A model generated the notes under the pieces. The model was not told where the DNA came from. It was given only the letters and a program-made list of their open reading frames with translations, and did no database searches. Positions 18,199-27,664 of a stretch of 64,000 bases of DNA are shown piece by piece (positions within the stretch are counted from its first letter, which is position 1; every line of letters begins with the position of its first letter). The translations under genes were made by a program, and so were the position numbers. The stretch is from JAODBJ01 sp963782465 (lineage in GTDB: Bacteria > Actinomycetota > Acidimicrobiia > IMCC26256 > PALSA-610). Location: NCBI GenBank assembly GCA_963782465.1, contig CAWAJR010000001.1:124001-188000 (forward strand), in the 5' to 3' direction.

Positions 18199-18256
18199 CG
18201 GTGACCGCGGGCTACGGTTCGGCTACTGGGCGGCGAGTGTCACGGGGGTCTCGGGG

Positions 18257-19717
18257 ATGGCGTTGCGTAACCCGCAGCTGAAGCGGTTACGGCGCCATCG
18301 CGTGCCCGCGTGGTGGTCGGACGCGAAACTCGGGATCTTCGTGCACTGGACCCCGGCATCAGTACCGGCGTTCGCGCCGGTCGATGTCGACATCGGGGAG
18401 CTGGTGCAGGCGGGCCGGCGCGACGCGCTCGCGTTCTGCCCCTACGCGGAGTGGTACGAGAACTCGTTGCGGTTCCCGGAGAGCCCGGTCGCGCGCCATC
18501 ACCGCGAGGTGTACGGCAACCGCCCCTACACGGAGTTCGCCCGCGAGTGGGAAGCGGGGCTCGAGCAATGGGACCCGCACGACTGGGCCGCTCGGTTCGC
18601 CGCAACCGGCGCGCGTTACGTCGTGTTCGTGACGAAGCACATGGACGGTTACTGCATGTGGCCGACCGACATTGCCAACCCGCACCGCGCGGGTTGGAAC
18701 TGCCGCCGCGACGTGGTCGGCGAACTGGGTGAAGCCGTACGCGGCGCGGGGATGCGCTTCGGGATCTACTACTCCGGTGGGCTCGACTCGACGTTCAACG
18801 ACCGGCCGATCGGATCAGTGGCCGAGATGCTCGACGCGGTACCGCGCGACGACTACCCGGCGTACGCCGAAGCACAGGTGCGCGAACTCATCGCCCGGTA
18901 CCGGCCGAGCGTGCTGTGGAACGACATCGCGTGGCCGACCGAGGGCAAACAGCTCTGGCCGCTCTTCGAGCACTACTACGAGACCGTTCCCGACGGCGTC
19001 GTCAACGACCGGTGGATGCCGTGGAGCCCGCTGCTCGCCGCGTCGCGGTCGCGGCTCGTGCGCCAGGCCTTCGACGCAGGTGTCCGCCAGCAAGCCAAAC
19101 GCGACGCGGGAGTCATCCCGCCGATGCCGCCGCACTACGACGTACGGACACCGGAATACGTCGTCTTCGACGACGTGCAACCCAAGCCGTGGGAATGCGT
19201 GCGGGGCATGGACCAGAGTTTCGGGCACAACGCCTGCTCCCGCCCCGAGCACTTCCTCGCCCGCGACGAGCTGCTCTGGATGCTCACCGACATCGTCGCC
19301 AAGGGTGGCAACCTGCTCCTCAACGTCGGCCCTCGCGGTATCGATGCCCAGATCCCCGACCAGCAGATCACCCGGCTCGAATGGCTCGGTCACTGGGTCG
19401 GGCCGCACACCGACGCGATCGTCGCGACGCGCCCGTGGGTCACGCCGGGCACGACCACCCGCGACGGTCGTCCGGTGCGGTACACCGCACACGACGACAC
19501 CGTTTTCGCGTTCGTTCGCGATGCGGCGGGGTCGGTCGAGCTTCCCGACGTGTGCGCGACGCGTACGACGACCGTCACCACCGTCGACGGGGTTCCGTTG
19601 GCGTGGAAAGACACGCCGGCGGGCATCGCGATCGACCTTCCCGCGCCCGCCGGTCCCGAACCGGCGGTGTTCGCGCTCCGACACGTCGCCGCCCGCAGCA
19701 CCAACGCCCCGCGCTGA
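18257..19717 (+). CDS. GH29 alpha-L-fucosidase-like protein, cytoplasmic
   Basis: 486 residues from ATG 18257, with GGGGG about 10 bases upstream. WWSDAKLGIFVHWTPASVPAF at the N-terminus matches the GH29 opening (WF..AKFGIF.HWG.YS.PA). The retained nucleophile motif is SVLWNDIAWP with Asp223; TKHMDGYCMW and NLLLNVGPRGID are other family blocks. The C-terminal 80 residues are the short beta domain of the family. No signal peptide is seen, unlike most bacterial GH29 enzymes, so it would act on imported oligosaccharides. The acid/base residue is not conserved enough in GH29 to assign by eye. There are no sugar transport genes next to it. Confidence 0.8.
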   Translation: MALRNPQLKRLRRHRVPAWWSDAKLGIFVHWTPASVPAFAPVDVDIGELVQAGRRDALAFCPYAEWYENSLRFPESPVARHHREVYGNRPYTEFAREWEAGLEQWDPHDWAARFAATGARYVVFVTKHMDGYCMWPTDIANPHRAGWNCRRDVVGELGEAVRGAGMRFGIYYSGGLDSTFNDRPIGSVAEMLDAVPRDDYPAYAEAQVRELIARYRPSVLWNDIAWPTEGKQLWPLFEHYYETVPDGVVNDRWMPWSPLLAASRSRLVRQAFDAGVRQQAKRDAGVIPPMPPHYDVRTPEYVVFDDVQPKPWECVRGMDQSFGHNACSRPEHFLARDELLWMLTDIVAKGGNLLLNVGPRGIDAQIPDQQITRLEWLGHWVGPHTDAIVATRPWVTPGTTTRDGRPVRYTAHDDTVFAFVRDAAGSVELPDVCATRTTTVTTVDGVPLAWKDTPAGIAIDLPAPAGPEPAVFALRHVAARSTNAPR

Positions 19718-19932
19718 TCGGTCCGCCGCGCCCGTCGGCTCACTCGGGCCCGATGCACGCGGCGACGTTGTCGCGCCGCGCGGCCATCGGCACGAACTCG
19801 CCGCGAGCGTCGCCGGTCGCGGCCAATGCACCCGCGTCGCGCGAACGGCCGGCACGACACCTTCCGGCGGGGTTGCGTGCGGTTGCCCGCTCGACGAGCC
19901 CCTTGTCCCGACGCTGCGGCAGAATCGGCGGC

Positions 19933-20502
19933 ATGCGGCTCGGCATCGCTCACCACTTCGGATGGGCGGTGGCCGTCACGGCCTCGGCCGGGCACGAGGT
20001 CGTCGACCGCCGGAGGATCGAGCTGATCGAGCCGGGTCTCCCGGCGGCGCCGATCCATCACGTGGGTGGCCCACATCTCCTTCACCGGCCGGCAGAGCCT
20101 CTCGACGACGGCGCGCTCGCCGCGTTGGTCGCGGAGGTGCGAGCGTCGGTCGTGCGGGCAGGCTCCGCCTCGCTCGACGAACTCGAGGCCGCGCTGCCCG
20201 GAACGATCTCCTCGATATCGGTGCGTGCCTGGCCGGCCGACTTCCCCGACGACATCGCGGTCCAACGTCGCGTGCCCTACGAGAGTCGCGCCGACTCCGT
20301 CATGTACTGCCAGGTGCTCGCCGAGCTTGCGCACGCCCGCGGTTGGCAGGTTCACCTCTACGACGCGAAAGACGTCGAGAAGGCGGCCACCCGGGTGCTC
20401 GGTGACGCGGCGGACGCGGTACTTCGTGGTCCGCGCGCCACTCTGGGGCCACCGTGGTCGAAAGACCATCGGATCGCCCTCGCGGCGACCGTCGTCGTGT
20501 AG
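19933..20502 (+). CDS. Conserved hypothetical protein, soluble
   Basis: 189 residues, not assigned to a family. It begins MRLGIAHHFGWAVAV, a beta-strand with a His-His pair, followed by RRRIELIEPG and PIHHVGG. The second half has an alpha/beta character (YESRADSVMYCQVLAELA), an HVYD-like strand and a basic end (WSKDHRIALAATVVV). His and Asp/Glu residues recur, so a metal- or nucleotide-binding role is possible but not shown. ATG 19933 lies after a 215-base stretch without a recognisable gene. The gene stands alone, followed by the tRNA-Ser on the other strand. Confidence 0.55.
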   Translation: MRLGIAHHFGWAVAVTASAGHEVVDRRRIELIEPGLPAAPIHHVGGPHLLHRPAEPLDDGALAALVAEVRASVVRAGSASLDELEAALPGTISSISVRAWPADFPDDIAVQRRVPYESRADSVMYCQVLAELAHARGWQVHLYDAKDVEKAATRVLGDAADAVLRGPRATLGPPWSKDHRIALAATVVV

Positions 20503-20606
20503 CGGCGACAGCCGCACGATCGACGACCGTTGGTCGCAGGACCACGTCGGGCGCCGCTCTACGACCATTGGTCAGGTGGGGTCAGGACCGCGGCCGGCGC
20601 CCGGAG

Positions 20607-20691
20607 CGGAGGGAGTGGGATTCGAACCCACGGTGGGTTGCCCCACACACGCTTTCCAAGCGTGCCGATTCGGCCGCTCTCGCACCCCTCC
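20607..20691 (-). tRNA. tRNA-Ser (anticodon GGA)
   Basis: An 85-base tRNA read on the minus strand. The acceptor stem pairs GGAGGGG (20691-20685) with TCCCTCC plus a G discriminator. The anticodon stem-loop is CACGC-TTGGAAA-GCGTG with anticodon GGA. A long variable arm (GTGGGGCAACCCAC-type) is diagnostic of serine. The T-arm is GTGGG-TTCGAAT-CCCAC. CCA is not encoded. It reads UCC and UCU codons. Confidence 0.95.
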
Positions 20692-20724
20692 CGAGAGCGG
20701 GTGAGGTTACCGGCTTCGGTGCCG

Positions 20725-20880
20725 CCGCCGTTCGGGTGGCCCGCTCGCCTGGTCCGGGCAGGCGACCCGGCGGCACCCGGGACGATCCGCTGAGAGCTGC
20801 TTCCTTCCGGACCTGACTCGATTCACGGGGCCCCGTCGCGCCGGACCCGACCGGGGACGAGCAGGCCACCCGAACGGCGG
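20725..20880 (-). ncRNA. ffs: Signal recognition particle RNA (4.5S type)
   Basis: The minus strand carries the SRP domain IV signature GTCAGGTCCGGAAGGAAGCA (around 20817-20797), which binds Ffh. It sits at the tip of a long hairpin: the 23 bases at 20880-20858 pair with 20747-20725, with one G-U/mismatch position, closing an RNA of about 155 nt. The ends are set by this pairing and are approximate. The RNA lies between tRNA-Ser (same strand) and dnaX (opposite strand). ffs next to dnaX is common in bacteria, but here they are divergent. Confidence 0.9.
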
Positions 20881-20936
20881 CGAACGACGAACGTTAGCAA
20901 CCGGCCGGGCCGAGGTACCGCCGGTAACCTCGCCGA

Positions 20937-22739
20937 GTGGCGCCGCACAGTCTGTACCGCAAATACCGACCGCAGCGCTTCGCCGAAATCGTCGGCCAGG
21001 AGCACGTGACCGCCGCGTTGCGCAACGCCGTGCGTGAAGGCCGGGTCGGTCATGCCTACCTCTTCTCGGGTCCTCGCGGCACCGGCAAGACCACCACCGC
21101 GCGGCTGCTCGCCAAGGCGACCAACTGCCTCGACCTGAGCGACGACGGCGAACCGTGCGGCAAGTGTGAGAATTGTGTCGCGATCGCGTCGGGCACGTTC
21201 TACGACCTCGTCGAGCTCGACGCCGCGTCGCGGCGGGGCGTCGAGAGCGCGCGCGAGATCGTCCAGAACGTGAGCATCGGGATCGGTGCGACCGCGAAGA
21301 CGAAGGTCTACGTGATCGACGAAGTCCACATGCTCACCAACGACGCGTCGAACACACTGCTCAAGACCCTCGAAGAGCCACCCGAGCACGTGGTGTTCGT
21401 GCTCGCGACCACCGAGCCCGGCAAGGTGTTGCCCACCATCCGCTCGCGCACGCAGCATTTCGAGTTCACGCTGCTCTCGCACGAACAACTGGTCGGTCAT
21501 CTCGCCGACGTCCTCGCCCGCGAGGGTGTCGAGACCGATCCCGAAGCACTCGACCTCATCGCGCGGCGCGCCGCCGGTTCCGCGCGCGACGCGCTGTCGG
21601 CCCTCGACCAGGCCCTCGCGCTTGGTCGAGGCAAACTCGACCGCGCGCTCGTCGAAGCGAGTTTCGGCGACACCGGGTTCGGGCAGCGCATCGCGATCCT
21701 CGAGAGCATCGCGGCCGACGACCCGGCCGGTGCGCTGGTCGCGGTGCAAGCGGCGCTCACCGGCGGCACCGACGCCCGGCGGATCGCCGAAGACCTTTTG
21801 CGCACGCTGCGCGACGCGTTCGTGCTCGCCAACGCGGCCGGCCGCATCCCCTACGACGGCCCCGCCGAAGAGATCGAGCAACTCACCGCGCTGGCGACCA
21901 CGATCGGCAACGCCGCGCTCGTGCGAGGGATCGAGACGCTCGGCCAGGCGATCGTCGACATCCGCGGTCCTGCGACTCCCGACCCGCGCCTCGTGCTCGA
22001 GGTCGCGGTGGTGCGCCTGGCCCGGCGCGACGCGCGCTCGTCCATCGACGCGCTGGCCGACCGCATCGATCGGCTCGAACGCGCGATCAGCTCCGGCGCG
22101 CCGGCGGCGGCGATGCCCACCCGGCCCACTCCGGCGGCCCCGACCCGTCCGGTACCCGCGTCGCCGAAACCGGCCGAGGGCGCGCACCTCGCGCCCGCAC
22201 CACCGTCGCCCGCTCCGGCCGCGGCCCCGCGGTCGGTTGCGCCGGCGCCGGTCGACGCCGCGACCGTGAGCGAGCCGGCCGATGAACCGGCCGCGGCCGT
22301 CAACTACAACATCGACGACGTGATCGCCGCGTGGCCGCTCGCGCTCGAATCGTTGAAGCCGCCGTTGCGAGCGACGATCCAGGACGCGCAGCCGATCGAC
22401 CTCGTCGACGGGACGATCCACTTCGGTGTGCCGCGCAAGCGATTCGACGCGATCAACCAACGGTTCCGTGCCGAGGCGACGACGATCAAAGACGTGTTCG
22501 CTCGCCAGCTCGGTGGGATGCCGAAGTTCCTCCTGAAGCCACACGACTTCGATGCCCCGGGCGCGCTGCGCCCGCTCCATGCGAGCGAGCCGGCGCCCCA
22601 GGGACCGGTCGCGGAACCGGAGGAATCGATCGATCTCGACGAGCTGGTCGATGCCGGCCCGGAAGCCGACGTCGGCGGCGCGACGCTGCTCACCTCGACC
22701 TTCGGCGGCGAAGTCATCGAAGAGCGACCGCGCGAGTAA
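20937..22739 (+). CDS. dnaX: DNA polymerase III subunit gamma/tau
   Basis: 600 residues from GTG 20937. This is the clamp-loader ATPase. The P-loop GPRGTGKT is at 45-52, the zinc module uses Cys64, Cys74, Cys77 and Cys80, and Walker B is VYVIDEVH (124-131). The sensor SRC-like region follows. Domain III and a Pro/Ala-rich linker (about 385-445) lead to a C-terminal tau-like domain of about 150 residues, which would contact the polymerase or helicase. Only one product is evident; I see no clear slippery sequence for a short gamma form. ybaB follows 21 bases downstream and recR after it, the classic dnaX-ybaB-recR order. Confidence 0.96.
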   Translation: MAPHSLYRKYRPQRFAEIVGQEHVTAALRNAVREGRVGHAYLFSGPRGTGKTTTARLLAKATNCLDLSDDGEPCGKCENCVAIASGTFYDLVELDAASRRGVESAREIVQNVSIGIGATAKTKVYVIDEVHMLTNDASNTLLKTLEEPPEHVVFVLATTEPGKVLPTIRSRTQHFEFTLLSHEQLVGHLADVLAREGVETDPEALDLIARRAAGSARDALSALDQALALGRGKLDRALVEASFGDTGFGQRIAILESIAADDPAGALVAVQAALTGGTDARRIAEDLLRTLRDAFVLANAAGRIPYDGPAEEIEQLTALATTIGNAALVRGIETLGQAIVDIRGPATPDPRLVLEVAVVRLARRDARSSIDALADRIDRLERAISSGAPAAAMPTRPTPAAPTRPVPASPKPAEGAHLAPAPPSPAPAAAPRSVAPAPVDAATVSEPADEPAAAVNYNIDDVIAAWPLALESLKPPLRATIQDAQPIDLVDGTIHFGVPRKRFDAINQRFRAEATTIKDVFARQLGGMPKFLLKPHDFDAPGALRPLHASEPAPQGPVAEPEESIDLDELVDAGPEADVGGATLLTSTFGGEVIEERPRE

Positions 22740-22760
22740 GCGACGAAGGAGCGCGTCACC

Positions 22761-23099
22761 ATGGCGAACCCCGAGCAGATGAAGATGCTCCGCCAGATCC
22801 AGAAGATGCAATCCGACATGGAGGCCGCCCAGAACGCGCTCGCCGACGAGACGGTCGAAGGCAGCGCCGGGGGCGGGGTCGTGAAAGCCGTCGCCAACGG
22901 GCACGGCGAATTGCGGGGGATCTCGATCGACCCGAGTGTCGTCGACCCGGAAGATGTTGAGACGCTCGAAGATCTCGTCATGGCGGCGGTGTCGGAAGCA
23001 CTGCGCCAGGCGCGTGATCTCCAGGCGCAACGAATGGGTGCCGTCACGAGCGGTCTCGGCGGCGGCGCCGAAGACCTGCTCGGCGGCCTACTGGGGTAA
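22761..23099 (+). CDS. ybaB: YbaB/EbfC family nucleoid-associated protein
   Basis: 112 residues, usual for the family. MANPEQMKMLRQIQKMQSDM is the N-terminal helix with Gln/Met spacing typical of YbaB. VKAVANGHGELRGISIDPSVV forms the three-strand sheet, and the Gly-rich tail is also family-like. YbaB dimers bind DNA as a tweezer-shaped protein and are thought to assist RecR or general nucleoid structure. ATG 22761 has AAGGAG about 9 bases upstream. It is co-transcribed between dnaX and recR (3-base gap to the recR start codon). Confidence 0.95.
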   Translation: MANPEQMKMLRQIQKMQSDMEAAQNALADETVEGSAGGGVVKAVANGHGELRGISIDPSVVDPEDVETLEDLVMAAVSEALRQARDLQAQRMGAVTSGLGGGAEDLLGGLLG

Positions 23100-23102
23100 T
23101 CG

Positions 23103-23708
23103 TTGGCCCTGTACGAAGGACCGGTCCAGAACCTGATCGACGAGTTGGGCCGCCTGCCGGGTGTCGGCCCGAAGTCGGCGCAACGCATCGCGTTCTATTT
23201 GCTGAAGGCGGCGCCGGAGGATGCGCGCCGGCTCGCGCAGTCGATCATCGACGCGAAGGAACGCGTGTCGTGGTGCCGGCAGTGCTTCAACATCGCCGAA
23301 GGCGAACTGTGCGCGTTCTGCAAGGACGAACGGCGCGACTCGACGATCCTGTGTGTCGTCGAGGAACCGCGCGACATTGTCGCCGTCGAACGCACGGCCG
23401 AGTTCCGCGGCCGCTACCACGTGTTGCAGGGCGCGATCTCACCGATCGAAGGCATCGGCGCCGAGCAGCTGCGGGTGAAAGAACTCCTCAACCGCATCGC
23501 GAACGAAGGGGTCGAGGAAGCGATCCTCGCGACGAACCCGAACATCGAGGGTGAAGCGACGGCGATGTACCTCGCTCGCCTATTGAAGCCGCTCGGTTTG
23601 CGCGTGACCCGTATCGCCAGTGGCCTGCCGGTCGGGGGCGACCTCGAGTACGCCGACGAAGTGACGCTCGGGCGCGCCCTCGAAGGCCGTCGCGAAGTCG
23701 ACGCTTGA
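23103..23708 (+). CDS. recR: Recombination mediator protein RecR
   Basis: 201 residues from TTG 23103. The N-terminal helix-hairpin-helix (LPGVGPKSAQRIAFYLL) is followed by a C4 zinc finger with Cys58, Cys61, Cys70 and Cys73. A Toprim domain (about 81-175) contains CVVEEPRDIVAVE and the Walker-B-like end. RecR with RecO loads RecA on SSB-coated gaps. The protein is full length. The TTG start is fixed by homology (MALYEGPVQNLIDEL) and by its place 3 bases after the ybaB stop. Confidence 0.96.
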   Translation: MALYEGPVQNLIDELGRLPGVGPKSAQRIAFYLLKAAPEDARRLAQSIIDAKERVSWCRQCFNIAEGELCAFCKDERRDSTILCVVEEPRDIVAVERTAEFRGRYHVLQGAISPIEGIGAEQLRVKELLNRIANEGVEEAILATNPNIEGEATAMYLARLLKPLGLRVTRIASGLPVGGDLEYADEVTLGRALEGRREVDA

Positions 23709-23730
23709 CCCGCAGCGCCTCCCGCGCCCC

Positions 23731-23759
23731 TTGACCGGCCGATGATCGGGGCATAGAAA
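23731..23759 (+). promoter_or_regulatory. Candidate sigma-70-type promoter
   Basis: TTGACC (23731-23736), a 17-base spacer and TAGAAA (23754-23759), placing a transcript start near 23766. This supports ATG 23795 as the start of the next gene, since the in-frame GTG at 23771 would have almost no leader. Confidence 0.45.
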
Positions 23760-23794
23760 ACGCGGGTCCGGTGAGGCAGGTGTGGGGGTGGCAC

Positions 23795-24286
23795 ATGGGG
23801 TACGACGACGAGGCGGCGCGCGATTCGGTCCCGGCGGCACCTCCGCCGCCTCTCGAACCGACGCTGCACGTACCGAACCGCGTCGCGCCGGCGGGTTTCG
23901 TCCGGCGCGTCGGCAAGACCCGCAACCCGTGGGGTGTGTGGCTGCTCTCGTTCGTGACCCTCGGCATCTACGGCCTGTACTGGTATTACAAGGTCAACGA
24001 AGAGGCCCGGAACTACGACCCGCGGATCAACGTGAGCCCGGGCCTCGCGCTCCTCACGATCATGTTCGGCGGCATCCTCTGCGGTATCCCGCCGATCGTT
24101 TCGCTGTTCCGTACCGGTGAACGCATCGGGCAGGCGCAACAACGGGCGGGTCGCCAGGAACGGTGTTCGGGGCTGATCGGTCTGTTGCTCGCGCTGTGCG
24201 CGGGCACCTACCTCGTCTACTACCAGTCGCAGCTCAACAAGGTGTGGGACACCTACGGGAACCCGCTGCCGGGCTCCGCCGTTTGA
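23795..24286 (+). CDS. DUF4234-type small membrane protein
   Basis: 163 residues. After a proline-rich cytoplasmic tail (about 45 residues) comes RNPWGVWLLSFVTLGIYGLYWYYKVNEE, the hallmark of DUF4234 proteins. Three to four membrane helices follow, with a further YYQSQLNKVWDTYG end typical of the family. The function is unknown. ATG 23795 follows a GGGGGT at a spacing of 8 and fits the promoter just upstream. The gene converges with the DUF2752 gene. Confidence 0.75.
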   Translation: MGYDDEAARDSVPAAPPPPLEPTLHVPNRVAPAGFVRRVGKTRNPWGVWLLSFVTLGIYGLYWYYKVNEEARNYDPRINVSPGLALLTIMFGGILCGIPPIVSLFRTGERIGQAQQRAGRQERCSGLIGLLLALCAGTYLVYYQSQLNKVWDTYGNPLPGSAV

Positions 24287-24316
24287 ACGGCCGCCCGGTT
24301 CGCCGAGTTGTGCCGG

Positions 24317-24679
24317 TCAGTGGAAGGTCGGATTGAGGGTGAGGTTCCACACCCACAGCAATCCGAACATCACCGGGAGCAACCAGTTCGGGAGCCGCAC
24401 GCGTTCGGTTCGCCAGCCGACGAGCATCGCGATCGCGATCGCGACGACGAGAATGCCGGCCGGGTTGTAACGCAACGAGGTGACGAAGTCGCCGTGCACG
24501 GCGGCGACGACCGAACGGGTCATGCCGCAGAACGGGCACGGGATACCGGTGAGCGACCGCAGCGGGCAGACGTTCGGCGGGTGCGCAGGGAAGAACGGCC
24601 AGATGGCTGCGATACCGAGCATCCCGGCCGCGGCGTAGCGCAGATCGTGCAGTTCGAACGTCTGCGTCTGCGTCCGCAC
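24317..24679 (-). CDS. DUF2752 membrane protein
   Basis: 120 residues from GTG 24679. The diagnostic motif CPLRSLTGIPCPFCGMTRS lies in the loop after the first helix, with four Cys. Two more helices and a short WNLTLNP end follow. DUF2752 proteins are small three-helix membrane proteins of unknown function, common in Actinobacteria and Bacteroidetes. The gene follows the RDD gene by 28 bases on the same strand, so the two are probably one transcript. Confidence 0.75.
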   Translation of the reverse strand: MRTQTQTFELHDLRYAAAGMLGIAAIWPFFPAHPPNVCPLRSLTGIPCPFCGMTRSVVAAVHGDFVTSLRYNPAGILVVAIAIAMLVGWRTERVRLPNWLLPVMFGLLWVWNLTLNPTFH

Positions 24680-24707
24680 GAGCGAAACAGTACTCAGCGC
24701 GGGTGTG

Positions 24708-25457
24708 TCACGCGCGGGCGTGCTTGGCCACGGCGATGCCTTCGAGCACGTACTCGGGGTGGGCGTTGACCGGGAGGCCGGTGACGCGCGGTGCGAGGCG
24801 TTGCACCAGCTCGCCGGCGAGGTACGCGCGGATGTGCCACGGTAGCGACAGCCGACGGTCGAGGAACTGGCGGACCGCGAGCACTTCGGCCGGGGTGATC
24901 GCGCTGACGTCCCAGTCGGCGACGGCATCGGAAGTAACGGTGATCGGCGCGACTGCGCTGAAGTTCGCACCGTCGGGTGCCCGGCCACCGAACTGCTCGC
25001 GCACGACGATGGTGCCCGCGGCGAGGTCGCCGAGGCGCTGATCGCGCGCGGTGCCGAGGATGGAGACCACGCTCGGCAGGTAGAGCAAGGCCTCTTCGAT
25101 GACGCGCACGACGTTGCGGACCGCGCTGGCGAGAAAGCTCACCGGCTGGCCCCGCATCCCGACGACCCGGATCCCGGCAACCCGCTTGCCGGGGGTACGC
25201 CCGGACGCGAGCGTCTCGAACGCGAGGTCGTAGGCGAAGATCACGAGGAACACGCCGAGCACCGCCACGGCTGCGGCCCATCCGCGGCTGGTGGGGCCGC
25301 CTATGGCCAGCGCGATCGCGCCGAGCGCGAGAATGGACACCGCTTGGACCAACGTGTCGATCAACCGGGCGAGGAATCGCGAACCGAGCCCCGCGAGGAT
25401 GAGTTCGACATCCACACCTTCGGGCGTCGCGATCGTGACGCGGTCGTCGACCAGCAC
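24708..25457 (-). CDS. RDD-family membrane protein
   Basis: 249 residues from GTG 25457. SRFLARLIDTLVQ gives the R-D pair that names the family, and SGRTPGKRVAGIRVVG plus the third-helix Arg complete the RDD pattern. Three helices occupy about 25-145; the last 100 residues are cytoplasmic. RDD proteins are poorly understood; some act as ion antiporters. An RDD gene beside a SpoIIM-type gene and the MoxR/DUF58 cluster is a recurrent actinobacterial arrangement, also seen, from memory, around moxR2 of mycobacteria. Its start is 13 bases from the SpoIIM-like coding start on the other strand. Confidence 0.85.
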   Translation of the reverse strand: MLVDDRVTIATPEGVDVELILAGLGSRFLARLIDTLVQAVSILALGAIALAIGGPTSRGWAAAVAVLGVFLVIFAYDLAFETLASGRTPGKRVAGIRVVGMRGQPVSFLASAVRNVVRVIEEALLYLPSVVSILGTARDQRLGDLAAGTIVVREQFGGRAPDGANFSAVAPITVTSDAVADWDVSAITPAEVLAVRQFLDRRLSLPWHIRAYLAGELVQRLAPRVTGLPVNAHPEYVLEGIAVAKHARA

Positions 25458-25469
25458 CCGGGCAACCTA

Positions 25470-26434
25470 GACGCGTTCATTGCCCTGCGATCGCCGGGCT
25501 GGACGACGCTCGAATCCTTGATCGCCAAGGCCGGAAAGCGCCCGGCCCGGTTGCGCCGGCCGGTGTACGCGCCCTCGGCTCGTCGTACCGGGCCGCGGCG
25601 GCCGACCTCGCCACGGCCCGCCGCCGCTTTGCCGGCGACCCGGTCGTCGCGCGGCTCGAACGGCTCGTCGATCGGGCGCGCCAGCTCGTGTACGAGTCGG
25701 CGCCGTCCGAGGCGTCGCTGCGAGGGTTCGTGAGCCACGGCTACTGGCGGCGCGTGCGGGAACGTCCCCTCGCGCTCGCGATCGCGGCCGCGCTGCTCTT
25801 CGCGCCGGCGCTGCTCGCGGGTTACTGGGCGTGGCGCGACCCTGGTCCCGCGAGCGGGTTGGTCCCGGCCACGTACCAGTCGGTCACGACGCCCCGTCCC
25901 GCGGGGGAAGACCTCGGCGTGCCGGTGAACGAGCAAGCCGATCTCGCGACGTCGATCTTCACCAACAACATCACGGTCACCCTGCTGGCCTTCGCGGGCG
26001 GGGTGCTCCTTGGCTTGGGCACGATCTACATGCTCATGTCGAACGGGGTGCTGCTCGGCGCGGTCGCGGGCCTGTCGATCGGGGCCGGCAACGGGAAGGC
26101 GTTCTTCGAGCTGGTCGTCGCGCACGGGGTGCTCGAGCTCAGTTGCATCACGGTCGCGGGCGCGGCCGGCCTGCGGATCGGTTGGGCACTCGTCGACCCC
26201 GGTCATCGCACCCGCGGCTCGGCGCTGCGCGAAGAAGCGCGCGCGGCAATCGAGATGGTGCTCGGCACCGCGGCATGGCTGGTCGTGGCGGGTCTCGTCG
26301 AGGGGTTTGTCACGCCGGCCGGTCTGGGGCTCGCGCCGGTGTTCGTGATCGGCTTCGGGCTCGGCGCGATCTACTGGGGCCTGGTGTGGTGGCGCGGTGG
26401 ACCGGTCAGAGCCGTGCCCGCTCCTTCAGCCTGA
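25470..26434 (+). CDS. SpoIIM-type (stage II sporulation protein M) membrane protein, frameshifted
   Basis: The conserved family start DAFIALRSPGWTTLESLI is read from 25470. After KAGKR the homology moves to the frame one base back: VRALGSSYRAAAADLATARR and then RARQLVYESAP, followed by about five helices (LLAFAGGVLLGLGTIYM, ELVVAHGVLEL) to 26434. The interval is one base short of a whole number of codons, so a base is missing near 25536-25560 (AAAG/CCC runs). Using only the intact frame, the gene would start at GTG 25688 and lack about 70 family residues. The true start codon is unclear because no ATG, GTG or TTG precedes Asp in the first frame. The last 29 bases overlap the convergent DUF58 gene. 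Confidence 0.7.
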
Positions 26435-27664
26435 GGTACGCGCCGACGCACGCCTCGTTGAGCCGACCGGGCGCCGCTTCGACGACGTCGGCACCGGCGT
26501 GGCGCAGGCGTGCCGCGACCCGGGCGCGGGCGTCGAGCACGTCGAGCGCGACCGCGGCGGCGTAGGTGTCGCGGGCGACCTGCGGTGCGCGGTGGACGGC
26601 GGCGTCGAGGTCGGGGTCGCGCAACGACGCGACGACGACGGCATGCCGTTTGGCGATCACCGGGATCGCGGCGAGCAACGACTGCGCGGCGGCCTCGTCG
26701 ACGAGGTCGGTGCACAGCAGGACGAACGCGCGTTTCGCGCCACCGATGTTGCGGAACGCGAGGTCGTAGTCGCTGTCGGTCGATTGCGGTTCGAGATCGA
26801 AGATGGCGCGCACGACCGCGCGGCCGCCGGCGCGCCGCGGGCGCACGTTGCGGCGCAGCTCACGATCGAACGCGATGACGCCGCACCGGTCGCCGATCTC
26901 GTCGGCAACGAGGGCGACCGACGCAACCGCGTCGACCGCGGCGTCGAGACGGGTGAGCGCCACGCCGTGTGCGCCGGCGGTCGGCGCCGCCATCAGGCGC
27001 CCGGTGTCGAGGACGCACACGACGTCGCGATCTTGTTCGACGCGGTACTGGTTGCTCATCGGGCGGCCGGTGCGGGCCGTCGCCCGCCAGTTGATCTGGC
27101 GGACGTCGTCGTCGGGCAGGTAGTCGCGGATCGATTCGAACTCGGTGCCGAGGCCCAACGGCCCGCGGGTGTGCCGGCCGGGTTCGCGGAAACGGCCACG
27201 ACGGACGGCGATCGCGAGCGCCCGGGCGGCCGGGAGATCCGGGTACACGAGCAGCTCGGCCCGATCGCCGCCGGAGAAGAACCACGACCCCAGACCGAGC
27301 GGGCCGTCGCGCCGTGCCGCGACGGCCGGCAGCTCGTGGCGGCCGCGGCGGCGGGCGACGAGCTGCGCGTCGAGCTGGCCGTCGTGCTCCGACGGCGTGA
27401 TGCGCACGTCGGGCGCCACCGGCTGGCGCACGACCACCCGGCCGCGACCCGTCGGGTGGGCTTCGATCGTGAGGGTCGCCGCCCGCCCGCGGGCGACCAC
27501 CGCGGGCAGTGACCGGCGCAACCGAAGGTCGCGGCGCGCGGCGAGCGAATCGGCCACCACCGCGACCGCGAGGAGGCCGGCGAGCACGAACACGATCACC
27601 GCGGGAAGGAGCAGCGCGCCGAGCGCGATCACGAGTAATGCCAACGCGGCGCGCGGCGTCGGGC

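Noticed and set aside
19740..19946. A short minus-strand frame in the 215-base gap after the fucosidase-like gene
   Set aside because: No ribosome site, no homology, and it overlaps the start of the next plus-strand gene.
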